Below are positions 21,946 to 31,839 of a DNA stretch of 39,674 bases, piece after piece (within the stretch, counting starts at the first letter, position 1; every line of letters begins with the position of its first letter). The notes below the pieces were generated by a model. It did not search any database. It worked only from the letters and a program-made list of their open reading frames with translations, and had not been told where the DNA came from. The DNA is from Cellvibrionales bacterium (GTDB taxonomy: Bacteria; Pseudomonadota; Gammaproteobacteria; Pseudomonadales; UBA7434). The DNA lies in the NCBI GenBank assembly GCA_002726445.1, contig PBSZ01000091.1:1-39674 (forward strand), in the 5' to 3' direction. The translations under genes and the position numbers were made by a program.

Positions 21946-22491
21946 CTAAAAAATCAAACCCAGCGTCGGCACATCAATATTAGCGTAATCCATAATAACC
22001 TCTCGATCAGCGATTTTAAAATTCCCATCAATCATTAATAATTGATCATTACGCTGGCCGCTATAGATAAAATTATCACTGCCGGGTCTAGCAAAAAATA
22101 AATGGAAGTTGCTCCGCACGCGAACACTTTCATCACTGTGGTCAAGCACCTCAACATTGCCAATAATACGACGCGTTCTAGCCGGTGGGTTGTCGGCCCA
22201 AGAGTTCATCTTATAGGCTCTGTCTACTCGGACAAAAAGGTGGGCATAACTCTCTTCACGAATCGGGCAGCCCAAACCATCGCTACCCTCAAGTTCATTA
22301 TCTATTGCAATCATAGCCTCTTCACCGCGCTGACGATTATTGACTAAGGCATTGACTCTTGCAGGCATTACATAGCGAATACTTTCACTAACGAGGGATA
22401 ACCACTGCTGATATTGACGGCCATCTAACAAGCTAGCTTCGCGGTAGTAGAACTGCTCGATCGCATATTGTCTTTCAATATCAGATATCAT
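21946..22491 (-). CDS. Aromatic-ring-hydroxylating dioxygenase, beta subunit
   Basis: 181 aa; IEQFYYREASLLDGRQYQQWLSLVSESIRYVMPARVN, SNFHLFFARP; follows the alpha subunit with 11-nt overlap. Confidence 0.9.
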   Translation of the reverse strand: MISDIERQYAIEQFYYREASLLDGRQYQQWLSLVSESIRYVMPARVNALVNNRQRGEEAMIAIDNELEGSDGLGCPIREESYAHLFVRVDRAYKMNSWADNPPARTRRIIGNVEVLDHSDESVRVRSNFHLFFARPGSDNFIYSGQRNDQLLMIDGNFKIADREVIMDYANIDVPTLGLIF

Positions 22492-23803
22492 CAGCGCTTA
22501 CCTGTTTGGAACTGGCGATTAATTCACGGCTATCATTCACTGCTTCTAATGCAGATCGCCATCGCGAAAAGAAAGCACGGGCATAATATTCATTGGCCGT
22601 TACACTGAGCATGCCGGGAAGATCCGGGTGCGGCTTTTCCTCCCCTAAACCTAAGCCATAGAAATAAGGTTTATCGTCTGCAAAATCGATATTACTGCCT
22701 AAATACTGTTGCATCCATGCTTCTGAATCTTCTTGTTCAAGAATGCCACCCGGACCAAAAAAAGAACTGTAGTTAGTACGGAGTATTTTTTTAATCGCAT
22801 CGGGGGCATCGGCAGGCACCACTGCCCACGACCAATACTCGACTTTATTCGGCCCTCGAGGATGCGACACTTTGAACGAAGTATTCGACCATAAAAAGGA
22901 TAAATTGGGATAAACACCATAGGTTAGACCTTTCATACGCGAGCGAATGTTGCCAACCCGCTCAGCGGCTTTGGCCTGAATCTCAAACAGATACTCCTGT
23001 ATTTCAGCGCCCCCTAAAATGGCACCCATGCCTTCCATACCCCATGCCACATGTGCGTTATCAGTCCCCTCTGGCATGAGTCTAAAGGTAGCACCGTGAC
23101 CGGGCTCAGGAACAGCACTCCAACCGACTGAAAATATTTCTTCATTCGCTTCCGCTGGTATTACTGCACTGTGTAAAAACGGCCCATGATTCACATCACC
23201 TAACTGGTTCTCCATCGGCAATTTCCAGTTAGCGTTAATTGTCCAACGATGAGGCGCGCCAATAAACTCTATACCATTGTCAAAGCGTTCAAAAAAAGCA
23301 TCTAAGTAAAATCGCATATCACCGAGATAACTGTCGAGCGACTGAACTGACTCATCGAAACAACCAAAAATCATTCCACGCCACGACTCCACTCTAGGCA
23401 CAGCTTTGAGACCCAATACGGACTTGTCAGGCTTGTTGGTTAATAATTTTTCTTGGGGTATAGCCACTAAGCTGCCGTCAACACGGTAGGACCAGTTATG
23501 ATACGGGCAAAGGAAACGCTTGGTGTTGCCATGGTCAGCACGACAAACCGGTAAGCCACGATGGGAGCAGCTATTAATAGAAGCGTAAATTTTACGGTCT
23601 TCGCCGCGGGCTAAGATAATTGGCGTTTCACACATATAAGCTTGAACAAAATCACCTGGGTTTTTAATTTGACTTTCATGCCCTAAAAAAAGCCAAGCTT
23701 TAGCAAAGATACCCTTTTTCTCAAGTTCATAAACGCGCTGGTCGGTCCAAGCCTTGCGACTCACATAAGCGGCATCATCACTGACTAAATCACTTATCTT
23801 CAA
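22481..23803 (-). CDS. Rieske non-heme iron ring-hydroxylating dioxygenase, alpha subunit
   Basis: 440 aa; Rieske motif CSHRGLPVCRADHGNTKRFLCPYHNWSY; NWKLPMENQLGDVNHGPFLH consistent with the catalytic domain. Confidence 0.94.
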   Translation of the reverse strand: MKISDLVSDDAAYVSRKAWTDQRVYELEKKGIFAKAWLFLGHESQIKNPGDFVQAYMCETPIILARGEDRKIYASINSCSHRGLPVCRADHGNTKRFLCPYHNWSYRVDGSLVAIPQEKLLTNKPDKSVLGLKAVPRVESWRGMIFGCFDESVQSLDSYLGDMRFYLDAFFERFDNGIEFIGAPHRWTINANWKLPMENQLGDVNHGPFLHSAVIPAEANEEIFSVGWSAVPEPGHGATFRLMPEGTDNAHVAWGMEGMGAILGGAEIQEYLFEIQAKAAERVGNIRSRMKGLTYGVYPNLSFLWSNTSFKVSHPRGPNKVEYWSWAVVPADAPDAIKKILRTNYSSFFGPGGILEQEDSEAWMQQYLGSNIDFADDKPYFYGLGLGEEKPHPDLPGMLSVTANEYYARAFFSRWRSALEAVNDSRELIASSKQVSADDI

Positions 23804-23839
23804 GGCCAGACCCCCAGCTTAACAACACCTTTAATGTCG

Positions 23840-24718
23840 TTAGAGTTGTGGTATTTCTGCTAGGTTTAATGGCAACTCAGACTTATTATAACAATCGGCA
23901 CGGAAACTTAACGTTTCGGCGGCTTGATCAACATTGATCATGACCACAAAACGCTGCTCGCGAATACCGTCTAATAAATATTGTGCCAACTCATCTAAAT
24001 CTTGAAACTGTAATTCCATACCCGCCGCTTCAGCTGCTTGCTTAAAGTCCTCAACCGAAGGCACAGGATCATAAGGTTTTTCACGCGCCAAATCAGCAGG
24101 CCTATTTCTATCGGTGGTCCAAATACCCGTATCTAGCACACCGCCCGAGGGGTAAAACAAGCTGGCGCGGACATTGGTTTCTTCAGTAATTAACTGCGCT
24201 GCGAGGCACTCGGTAATAATCGATACAGCCGCTTTACTCGACGCGTAAACCGATTGATAAGGCAATGGTGAGATACCACCATCACCGGATGAAGTATTAA
24301 TCACATGGCACTCATCACCCGAAGCAATCATTTTAGGTACAAACGCTTGAATGCCGTGAATGACGCCCATTACATTAACACCATGCACCCACTTCCAATC
24401 ATTAATCGTGGTTTCCCAAACATTGCACGAAGGGGCAGCCACACCGGCATTATTAAATAATAAATGACAGCCACCATGATCGGCATACACTTGATCTGCT
24501 AGCGCATTAACTGAATCGGGGCTGGATACATCAGTCTGGATGCCGCTTAAGCTTGCATCATCAGCACCTAATTCAGCAATTACGCTGTCGATAGCGCTCT
24601 GCTCAACATCGGCAATCACTACCTTAGCGCCCTCGGCTAATAAAGCGCGCACTATCGCTTTTCCGATACCACTAGCACCGCCTGTCACAACCGCTACTTT
24701 ATCTTTAAACTGTTTCAT
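23840..24718 (-). CDS. SDR-family oxidoreductase (possibly dioxygenase-associated)
   Basis: KVAVVTGGASGIGKAIVRALLAEGAKVVIADVE, NNAGVA, YASSKAA; ATG at 24718 with upstream GGA preferred to GTG at 24730. Confidence 0.88.
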   Translation of the reverse strand: MKQFKDKVAVVTGGASGIGKAIVRALLAEGAKVVIADVEQSAIDSVIAELGADDASLSGIQTDVSSPDSVNALADQVYADHGGCHLLFNNAGVAAPSCNVWETTINDWKWVHGVNVMGVIHGIQAFVPKMIASGDECHVINTSSGDGGISPLPYQSVYASSKAAVSIITECLAAQLITEETNVRASLFYPSGGVLDTGIWTTDRNRPADLAREKPYDPVPSVEDFKQAAEAAGMELQFQDLDELAQYLLDGIREQRFVVMINVDQAAETLSFRADCYNKSELPLNLAEIPQL

Positions 24719-24748
24719 GATGAATTCCACTCTTTGTCATTATTAATA

Positions 24749-24772
24749 CATGCAGGCAGAATTTCCTGCGTG
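24749..24772. repeat. Inverted repeat upstream of the SDR/Rieske genes; candidate operator or hairpin
   Basis: CATGCAGG-(8 nt)-CCTGCGTG, 8-bp arms with one G-T mismatch. Confidence 0.4.
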
Positions 24773-24852
24773 ATGAATACACAGGGATATGATAACTGGA
24801 CTAATGGCCCAAAAAGATTACCGATGTGAGAACAATCGTCGAGGAAACAGCC

Positions 24853-25674
24853 TTAACGACGGCTTGGCTTTTTATTTTTAGCGGGGCGGCTTTGATCGCG
24901 TGAGGCAGGATCTGATTTTTCAGGGTTTGAATCCACCGGTTCTAAGCCCGCTAAATTGGCTAGGCTCGCCACCTCGGCTGAACTTAATTCGGTATATTTT
25001 CCCGCCTTAAGTGACGAGGGGATAAAAACATTACCATAACGAACGCGTTTTAAACGACTGACTTGAAGCTCTTGAGATTCCCACAATCGTCGCACTTCAC
25101 GATTCTTGCCTTCCATCAATACGACATAAAACCAACTGTTGCTGCCGGTGGCATTTCGACCGCGCTGTATATCCGTAAAGCGGGCGATACCATCTTCAAG
25201 TAATACACCTTCACGTAAGATTTGTAAGGTCTCATCCTCAACCACACCTTTTACACGAACAGCATACTCGCGGTCGATCTGATTGGAGGGGTGCATTAAC
25301 GCATTTGCTAAAGTGCCATCGTTGGTAAATAACAGTAATCCGCTGGTGTTAATATCTAAGCGACCTACAGCAATCCAACGCTCGCCTTTTTTAGCCGGCA
25401 GTCGATCAAATACGGTTTTTCGACCCTCAGGATCAACGCGGGTCGACACCTCTCCTTCAGGTTTATTATAAATAATGACTCTTGTTTGTTCGGCTTTTGA
25501 TGACAACCTTAGACGCTTTCCGTCAAGCTCAATGACATCTCCAAGCGTGGCTTTAGCACCCAAGCTGGCAACTTCACCGTTAATTGTTAAACGACCGGCA
25601 ACGATCCAGCGCTCAATTTCTCGACGTGAACCCAAGCCTTCTGCAGCCAACACTTTTTGCAAACGTTCAGACAT
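24853..25674 (-). CDS. rluB: 23S rRNA pseudouridine synthase B
   Basis: 273 aa; S4 domain SERLQKVLAAEGLGSRREIERWI, GRLDINTSGLLLFTNDGTLANALMHPSNQIDREYAVRVKG, EGKNREVRRLWES. Confidence 0.94.
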   Translation of the reverse strand: MSERLQKVLAAEGLGSRREIERWIVAGRLTINGEVASLGAKATLGDVIELDGKRLRLSSKAEQTRVIIYNKPEGEVSTRVDPEGRKTVFDRLPAKKGERWIAVGRLDINTSGLLLFTNDGTLANALMHPSNQIDREYAVRVKGVVEDETLQILREGVLLEDGIARFTDIQRGRNATGSNSWFYVVLMEGKNREVRRLWESQELQVSRLKRVRYGNVFIPSSLKAGKYTELSSAEVASLANLAGLEPVDSNPEKSDPASRDQSRPAKNKKPSRR

Positions 25675-25747
25675 ATCGCTATCTTTTGTTCATATTAAGG
25701 AAGGGGTTAGCCTTGGGGCTAACACAGAGTATTGCAATCAATGACGA

Positions 25748-26632
25748 TTAAATGGCTGATTCATTCACCGCTTTCAGCTCAGTCGCTGCAAAGTCAGGCT
25801 GATCATCGTGTTGCGACTCAATCACATTATCAGCTTGATCATTATTATCGAGCAACTCATCTTCGATCCAACTTTCAAGCGCAACCGTCTCTTCAAGACT
25901 ATCACTGACTTGCTGATCGGTATCCATCAAATCATTATTCAACGACTGTGCTTCGTCGTCCAATGACTCAACTGGATTATCGCTCTCTGTCGATGCAACC
26001 GCCGCTTGTTGGTCATCACCTTCTTCAAGCGTTTCATCATTGGCAGAAGTCATCGTTTCTACCGGTAATTCAATATTTAATTCGCGGCTGATGGTATTTA
26101 AATCTCGCACCTCTGCCAAAGGTGGCAACTGATCGAGACTCTTCAGATTAAAATAATCTAAAAATTGTTTAGTGGTGGCATAAATAGTGGGTCTGCCAGG
26201 GACATCTCGATGACCTACTGATTTTATCCACTCACGCTCAAGTAAGGTTTTAATGATTTGACTACTGACAGCAACCCCTCTGATCTGTTCAATCTCTCCT
26301 CGGGTAATGGGTTGACGATAGGCGATGAGAGACATCGTTTCTAATAGTGCACGGGAGTAACGCGGGGCTCTTTCTTGCCAGAGTTTATTAACCCAACGTG
26401 ATAAATCTTGTTTAACCTGATAACGATAACCACTTGCCACCCGCTTTAATTCAAAGCCTTTGTGTTCACAATCGGCCACTAAATCTGTCAACGCTTGATC
26501 AATTAAACTGTCTTCAGGCTGTTCTAAATCATCAAATAAGGCGGTTAAATCGCGTCGCTGAAGGGGTTTATCAGCCGCCATTAAGGCGCCTTCGAAAATG
26601 CGTTTTATTAGCTCTAAATCATCTATTTTCAT
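25748..26632 (-). CDS. scpB: Segregation and condensation protein B with long acidic C-terminal tail
   Basis: ALLETMSLIAYRQPITRGEIEQIRGVAVSSQIIKTLLEREWIKSVGHRDVPGRPTIYATTKQFLDYF; ~100-aa D/E/Q-rich tail. Confidence 0.94.
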   Translation of the reverse strand: MKIDDLELIKRIFEGALMAADKPLQRRDLTALFDDLEQPEDSLIDQALTDLVADCEHKGFELKRVASGYRYQVKQDLSRWVNKLWQERAPRYSRALLETMSLIAYRQPITRGEIEQIRGVAVSSQIIKTLLEREWIKSVGHRDVPGRPTIYATTKQFLDYFNLKSLDQLPPLAEVRDLNTISRELNIELPVETMTSANDETLEEGDDQQAAVASTESDNPVESLDDEAQSLNNDLMDTDQQVSDSLEETVALESWIEDELLDNNDQADNVIESQHDDQPDFAATELKAVNESAI

Positions 26633-26678
26633 GGCGTTTCATTTCTCTTAATAGACTAAACTGCTGTAAAAAATATTA

Positions 26679-27662
26679 TTATTGGCCTTCTTCAGCGCTC
26701 GCTACTTTTGCTCGTATATGGATCGGTGCAAAAGGTTCCGCTTGCACGATATCGATTAATGACTCTTTAATTAATTCCATTATCGCTAAGAAGGTCACCA
26801 CCACACCGGCCCTGCCTTCACTGGCCGTAAAAAAAGCAGCAAATGAAACAAAACCCTCACCGCCGTGTAACTGATCTAATACTCTACCCATTCGCTCGCG
26901 CGTCGACAAAGGCTCTAAATGCACTTTATGGCTTTCGAACATGTCAGCGCGATGCAGTACATCCCCAAGAGCAATAAGTAGTTCTTTTAAATCGACATCG
27001 GGTTGAGGGCGCTCGCGCTCATCCTCAGGCGGCTCAATTTCAGCAATAAAAATATCACGCTCGACTCGTGGCATGACAGCAATGTCCTCAGCAGCTTTTT
27101 TAAAGCGCTCATATTCTTGCAAGCGTCGAATGAGCTGGGCCCGAGGGTCCTCTTCGTCATCATCAATTTCTTGCGAGCGGGGCAATAACATGCGCGATTT
27201 AATTTCTGCCAGCATGGCCGCCATCACTAGATACTCAGCCGCTAACTCAAATTGCATGGTGTCCATCAAGCGCACGTAGTGCATGTACTGCTCGGTTAAT
27301 TCAGCAACGTTAATATCGAGAATATCGAGATTTTGCTTTTTAATTAAATACAGCAGAAGATCAAGCGGCCCCTCAAAGGCATCGAGAAAAACCTCTAGGG
27401 CTTTGGGAGGAATATAAAGGTCTACCGGTACTTCGGTCAGCTCTTCACCTCGCACGATTGCAAAAGGCAGCTCTTGCTGGGCATCCCCACCTGCTGAGGG
27501 TTCGGTTGGGGCTCGACCTCTCAACTCTAATAGCCTAGGTCGACTGACTTGGCTATTGGTTTTCAATGCAATAACAGACTCACCGGAGGCCTCTAGGCCA
27601 CTGGTTTCTATCGAAGCCAGGGTTTCTGTGGAAGCTAGGGTTTCAGCAGAGTTATCAGTCAT
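26679..27662 (-). CDS. scpA: Segregation and condensation protein A with N-terminal extension
   Basis: FEGPLDLLLYLIKKQNLDILDINVAELTEQYMHYV, EYLVMAAMLAEIKSRMLLP; precedes scpB. Confidence 0.94.
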   Translation of the reverse strand: MTDNSAETLASTETLASIETSGLEASGESVIALKTNSQVSRPRLLELRGRAPTEPSAGGDAQQELPFAIVRGEELTEVPVDLYIPPKALEVFLDAFEGPLDLLLYLIKKQNLDILDINVAELTEQYMHYVRLMDTMQFELAAEYLVMAAMLAEIKSRMLLPRSQEIDDDEEDPRAQLIRRLQEYERFKKAAEDIAVMPRVERDIFIAEIEPPEDERERPQPDVDLKELLIALGDVLHRADMFESHKVHLEPLSTRERMGRVLDQLHGGEGFVSFAAFFTASEGRAGVVVTFLAIMELIKESLIDIVQAEPFAPIHIRAKVASAEEGQ

Positions 27663-27833
27663 AAATGACGATTTTCCTATTAATATGCGCTACTTAAAGT
27701 ACTTATAACAGCATTGAATAGCCACCATTATAGCGATAAATCGGATGATAAAAACAGTAGTATTGACGAAATTTAGAACACTTCTCGCAACCGCCGCTAC
27801 TCAACAAAGAATGGGCTTTAGCATGGAATAAAA

Positions 27834-28457
27834 CTAAAGTCGAAATTCTTCGACTGAACCGGCACCTTCTCGCAAAATAATCGGCTCATCATTGCTGAGA
27901 TCAATTACACTGGTTGCTTCCATGCCGCAATACCCGCCGTCGATGATGAGGTCGACTTGATTCGCTAACAGGTCTCTAATTTCGTAAGGATCCAATAATG
28001 GCAGCTCATCTCCGGGTAAAATCAGGGTCACGCTCATCATTGGCTCAGTCATTGCTGCCAATAAACTCTGAGCAATACGGTTATCCGGAACACGAATACC
28101 AATCGTCTTGCGTTTGGGCTGTTTTAGGCGCCGCGGGACCTCATTAGTCGCATGTAAAACAAAGGTATAGGGGCCTGGGGTATGATTCTTGATGGCGCGA
28201 TAGGCAATGTTATCGACCTTAGCATAGGTCGCAATGGCTGATAAATCGCGGCACACTAGGGTGAAATTATGCTTATCATCGAGCTGGCGAATACGACGAA
28301 TCCGCTCAACTGGTTGTTTTTCATCCAGCTGACAACCTAAGGCATAGCCGGAATCAGTGGGGTAAACCACCACTCCGCCTCGCTCAATCACCTCAACAGC
28401 CTGCGAAACAAGCCTAGATTGGGGGGTTTCAGGATGAATTTGCAACATTTGGCTCAT
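27834..28457 (-). CDS. yciO: Sua5/YciO/YrdC-type protein
   Basis: MSQMLQIHPETPQSRLVSQAVEVIERGGVVVYPTDSGYALGCQ, KNHTPGPYTFVLHATNEVPRRLKQPKRKTIGIRVPDN. ATG 28457 in a TAATG junction with the upstream PHP gene, so the ORF-track start 28511 is too long. Confidence 0.92.
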   Translation of the reverse strand: MSQMLQIHPETPQSRLVSQAVEVIERGGVVVYPTDSGYALGCQLDEKQPVERIRRIRQLDDKHNFTLVCRDLSAIATYAKVDNIAYRAIKNHTPGPYTFVLHATNEVPRRLKQPKRKTIGIRVPDNRIAQSLLAAMTEPMMSVTLILPGDELPLLDPYEIRDLLANQVDLIIDGGYCGMEATSVIDLSNDEPIILREGAGSVEEFRL

Positions 28458-29341
28458 TATTTCACTGCCCCCTCTGCCGCTAAACGGCTCGCTATTTGCG
28501 GCAACTGCCAAACCGGCAATGCCGTTGCGGGGAGAGCTTTATGACAGCCAACATCCGACCAATGCTGCTCGGGCGTATGGAAATCGCTGCCCATCGAGCA
28601 GGCAAGCTCGAATTTATGCGAAAGCCGCAATAAATAATCCGTCACACGCCCATCTTGATGGCCACTGATCAACTCGAGGCCGTCACCGCCGACGGCTTTG
28701 AAGGCGGCGAGCGTGTCACGCAGCCGAGTCTTGGTTAAGCCGTATTTATCAGGATGGGCAAAAATCGCTAAACCACCCGCTGCATGTATCACCGATACTG
28801 CCTCAGAGGCTGTCGGCCAATTCATTTTCACATCGCCGGGTTTACCCTTCCCCAACCAACGCTTATAGGCTTGCTGAAGCTTATCGCAATGCCCTTGCTC
28901 AAGCAGATACTGGGCAAAATGCGGGCGACTAAGACTGGCGCCAGCGGCAATTTTTTTCGCCCCTTCTAATGCGCCAGTGATCCCTAACCGCTCCAATTTC
29001 AGCCCCATCATTTCACCCCGCCGGTCTCGTAAGCTTCGTTGCTGAGCCAAAAAGTCTTTTAGCACTGGTGTCGCAGGATCCAACCATAGACCGACAATAT
29101 GATAGGGTTGCTGGTCAATACTGGCGCTAATCTCAACTCCCGGCACTAAATAAATGGGCCAACGGGATTTAAAAGCAGCGACATTCTGCAACTGCTCGAC
29201 ACCCGCCATCGTGTCATGGTCGGTGAGTGCTAAATGCGACACACCGTTATTCACCGCTCGATCAAGTAGTTGTTCTGGGGACAAATGACCGTCCGATGCG
29301 GTGCTGTGGGTGTGCAGATCAAAAATCATAGGGGCTTTCAC
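28457..29341 (-). CDS. PHP-domain phosphoesterase (RNase AM / TrpH family)
   Basis: FDLHTHSTASDGHLSPEQLLDRAVNNGVSHLALTDHDT, GVEIS, FAHPDKY, GSDFHTPEQ. Confidence 0.92.
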   Translation of the reverse strand: MKAPMIFDLHTHSTASDGHLSPEQLLDRAVNNGVSHLALTDHDTMAGVEQLQNVAAFKSRWPIYLVPGVEISASIDQQPYHIVGLWLDPATPVLKDFLAQQRSLRDRRGEMMGLKLERLGITGALEGAKKIAAGASLSRPHFAQYLLEQGHCDKLQQAYKRWLGKGKPGDVKMNWPTASEAVSVIHAAGGLAIFAHPDKYGLTKTRLRDTLAAFKAVGGDGLELISGHQDGRVTDYLLRLSHKFELACSMGSDFHTPEQHWSDVGCHKALPATALPVWQLPQIASRLAAEGAVK

Positions 29342-29500
29342 TCAACTGTGTATGCTTAGTATCGCTTAAAAAATTATTAAAAGATATTCACCGATAGGGA
29401 TTTATAACTACTCATTGGGGGTCGAATTCAGGTAAAATCAACTGATTAACGAATTAGCCAGACTGTAATATTTTATTTACCAAGACAAGACGACTCTTAG

Positions 29501-30088
29501 ATGCGACAAATACTCGATTTAATCCCACTTATCTTATTCTTCATCGCTTACAAAATGGATGGCCAATCACTGGAATTACTGGGCTATTCACATACCTTCG
29601 ATGGCATTTTCTCTGCTACAGCGGTGTTGATGATTGCATCGACTGTACAAGTTGCCATGATCAAGTTATTCACTGGCACTGTCGAGAAACAATTACTCTG
29701 GTTATTTGCCGTTGTTGTGGTTGCCGGTTCGGCAACGTTAATACTTCGCAACGAATTGTTCATTCAATGGAAACCCACTGTCTTTAATTGGGGAATGGCG
29801 ACAGTATTACTCGCCAGTCTATTTATTGGTAAGAAGAGCTTACTTGAACGCATGTTGGGTCAGCAACTACAGTTACCTAAGCCAGCCTGGCTTCGGCTTA
29901 ATCAACTTTGGATTACCAACTTCACGGTCGTAGGTGCGCTGAATATTTACGTCGCTTATAACTTTTCACAAGCCGCATGGGTTGACTACAAACTCTATAG
30001 CGCGTTTGGTTTTACCTTACTATTGATGATACTCACAATGGTGATTATTTTTCCACATATCAAAGATCAACCTGACGATGCTAACTGA
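29501..30088 (+). CDS. yciB: Inner membrane septation/intracellular septation protein A family
   Basis: 195 aa; MRQILDLIPLILFFIAYKM, polytopic, NQLWITNFTVVGALNIYVAYNFSQAAWVDYKLYSAFG. Confidence 0.9.
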   Translation: MRQILDLIPLILFFIAYKMDGQSLELLGYSHTFDGIFSATAVLMIASTVQVAMIKLFTGTVEKQLLWLFAVVVVAGSATLILRNELFIQWKPTVFNWGMATVLLASLFIGKKSLLERMLGQQLQLPKPAWLRLNQLWITNFTVVGALNIYVAYNFSQAAWVDYKLYSAFGFTLLLMILTMVIIFPHIKDQPDDAN

Positions 30089-30119
30089 GCAATAGTCAGC
30101 AGAGGAATATTACCACCAT

Positions 30120-30419
30120 ATGTTATATGCCATTATCAGTGAAGATGTTGAAAACAGCCTAGCCTTGCGACAACAAGTTAGAGACCAGCACTTAGCGCGA
30201 TTAACTCACCTCAAGGATCAAGGTCGGTTGGTACTAGCAGGTCCTCATCCCGCCATCGATACTGAAGAGCCCGGCACATCAGGCTTCACCGGCAGTTTAA
30301 TCGTTGCCCAGTTTGACAGTCTGCAGGCAGCCGAACAATGGGCAAAACAAGACCCTTATATTGCCGCCGGTGTTTATCAACAGGTCACTGTTAAGCCGTT
30401 TAAAAAGGTTTTGCCTTAA
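30120..30419 (+). CDS. yciI: YciI family protein
   Basis: 99 aa; MLYAIISEDVENSLALRQQVRDQHLARLTHLKDQGRLVLAGPHP, FDSLQAAEQWAKQDPYIAAGVY. Confidence 0.92.
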   Translation: MLYAIISEDVENSLALRQQVRDQHLARLTHLKDQGRLVLAGPHPAIDTEEPGTSGFTGSLIVAQFDSLQAAEQWAKQDPYIAAGVYQQVTVKPFKKVLP

Positions 30420-31141
30420 TGAAGAAAAACGACTTTAAGTTTTGCGCTCACCTAACAAGCCTACCCCTACTGCTTGCTTGCTGTGTCATGACAGCCTTGT
30501 TGCTCACCCCTATTGAGATCCAAGCTGAGCAAACAACGGTTTATGTTAGCGATGTTTTTTATGTGCCGCTACGCAGTGGCAACTCAAACAAACACCGCAT
30601 CATTCATCGCGGTCTTAAATCGGGCACGCCATTAACACTCATCGAATCTGACCTTGAAACAAAGCTAAGTCGGGTAACGACCAGCACCGGCATCGAGGGT
30701 TGGATACAAAGCCAATACCTTAGCGAAACCATGATTGCCCGAACACAGCTTCAAGATATACGCGCAACTGATAAATCCTTACGCCGTGAACTGCAATCTC
30801 GAACAGCCAATGAAACTCAACTGACTGAAGCGATAAGACAATCACAGCAAACACTCAAGCAATTGAAAAAAAATAATCAAGCACTTGAAACTGAATTGAG
30901 CCAGATAAAAAAACTCTCGGCTAATGCGATAAATTTAGATAATAACAACCGCAAGTTGTTACAGAATAACGAAATGCTCAAAATTGAAATTGCCGAACTA
31001 CAAGCCAACAACGCTAGACTGGCTGATAAAAGTGATAAAGAATGGTTTTTACGGGGCGCTTTCGCGGTTTTTATCGGTGCAATATTAGCCATAGCCCTGC
31101 CCCGCTTAAAAATAAAATCTCGAGCCAAAGAATGGTCTTAA
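30419..31141 (+). CDS. TIGR04211-type SH3-domain protein, membrane-anchored
   Basis: 240 aa; YVSDVFYVPLRSGNSNKHRIIHRGLKSGTPLTLI...GWIQSQYL, coiled coil, C-terminal TM; TAATG overlap with yciI. Confidence 0.85.
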   Translation: MKKNDFKFCAHLTSLPLLLACCVMTALLLTPIEIQAEQTTVYVSDVFYVPLRSGNSNKHRIIHRGLKSGTPLTLIESDLETKLSRVTTSTGIEGWIQSQYLSETMIARTQLQDIRATDKSLRRELQSRTANETQLTEAIRQSQQTLKQLKKNNQALETELSQIKKLSANAINLDNNNRKLLQNNEMLKIEIAELQANNARLADKSDKEWFLRGAFAVFIGAILAIALPRLKIKSRAKEWS

Positions 31142-31165
31142 CGTGATAGCAACGATGGAGAAAAT

Positions 31166-31822
31166 ATGATGAGCATATCCTCACAGACTATTCAGTCGAT
31201 TAGAAAAATTATTAGCTGCTGGGCATTTTTCATGGTAACAGCTTGTTCGGCTGAAAAATCCAGTATCGACCAACCCTTAGTGGCAGAATTAGATGCCAAT
31301 CCAGTAGCCGCTAACATCGATGTCGTCATTGTCACCAATCAGGGCGATATCAGCCTCAGCTTAAACGCCGAGCAAGCGCCCCTTTCGGTCGCCAACTTTC
31401 TTAGTTATGTCGATAGCGGCTTTTACCAGCAAACTATTTTTCATCGCGTGATTGATAACTTCATGATTCAAGGCGGCGGCTTCGACCCAGCCATGAAAAA
31501 GAAAACTACTCAAGCGGCGATTAACAATGAAGCGGATAATGGCCTATTCAACGCTATCGGGACGATTGCCATGGCAAGAACTAATGCGCCTCACTCTGCG
31601 ACTAGTCAATTCTTTATCAATGTCAACGATAATGCCTTTTTAAATCACCGTGGCAAAAATGCTGCCGGCTGGGGTTATGCGGTATTTGGTCAAGTTACCG
31701 CAGGAATGGATGTCGTTAACGCCATAAAGAGCGTACCAACGGGTCGCCTCAACGGCATGGGCGATGTTCCCAATACGCCCATTATTATTGAGCGTATCAG
31801 CCGAATCAGCAACGCCGAGTAA
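31166..31822 (+). CDS. Peptidyl-prolyl cis-trans isomerase, cyclophilin type (probable lipoprotein)
   Basis: Signal peptide with Cys (FFMVTACSAEKS); FHRVIDNFMIQGGGFDP, AMARTNAPHSATSQFFINVNDNAFLN, GYAVFGQVTAGMDVV. Confidence 0.95.
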   Translation: MMSISSQTIQSIRKIISCWAFFMVTACSAEKSSIDQPLVAELDANPVAANIDVVIVTNQGDISLSLNAEQAPLSVANFLSYVDSGFYQQTIFHRVIDNFMIQGGGFDPAMKKKTTQAAINNEADNGLFNAIGTIAMARTNAPHSATSQFFINVNDNAFLNHRGKNAAGWGYAVFGQVTAGMDVVNAIKSVPTGRLNGMGDVPNTPIIIERISRISNAE

Positions 31823-31839
31823 GACAGGCAAATAGCCTT

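Noticed and set aside
26434-26874. 146-aa plus-strand ORF spanning the scpA/scpB junction
   Set aside because: Antisense to both genes; no recognisable family.
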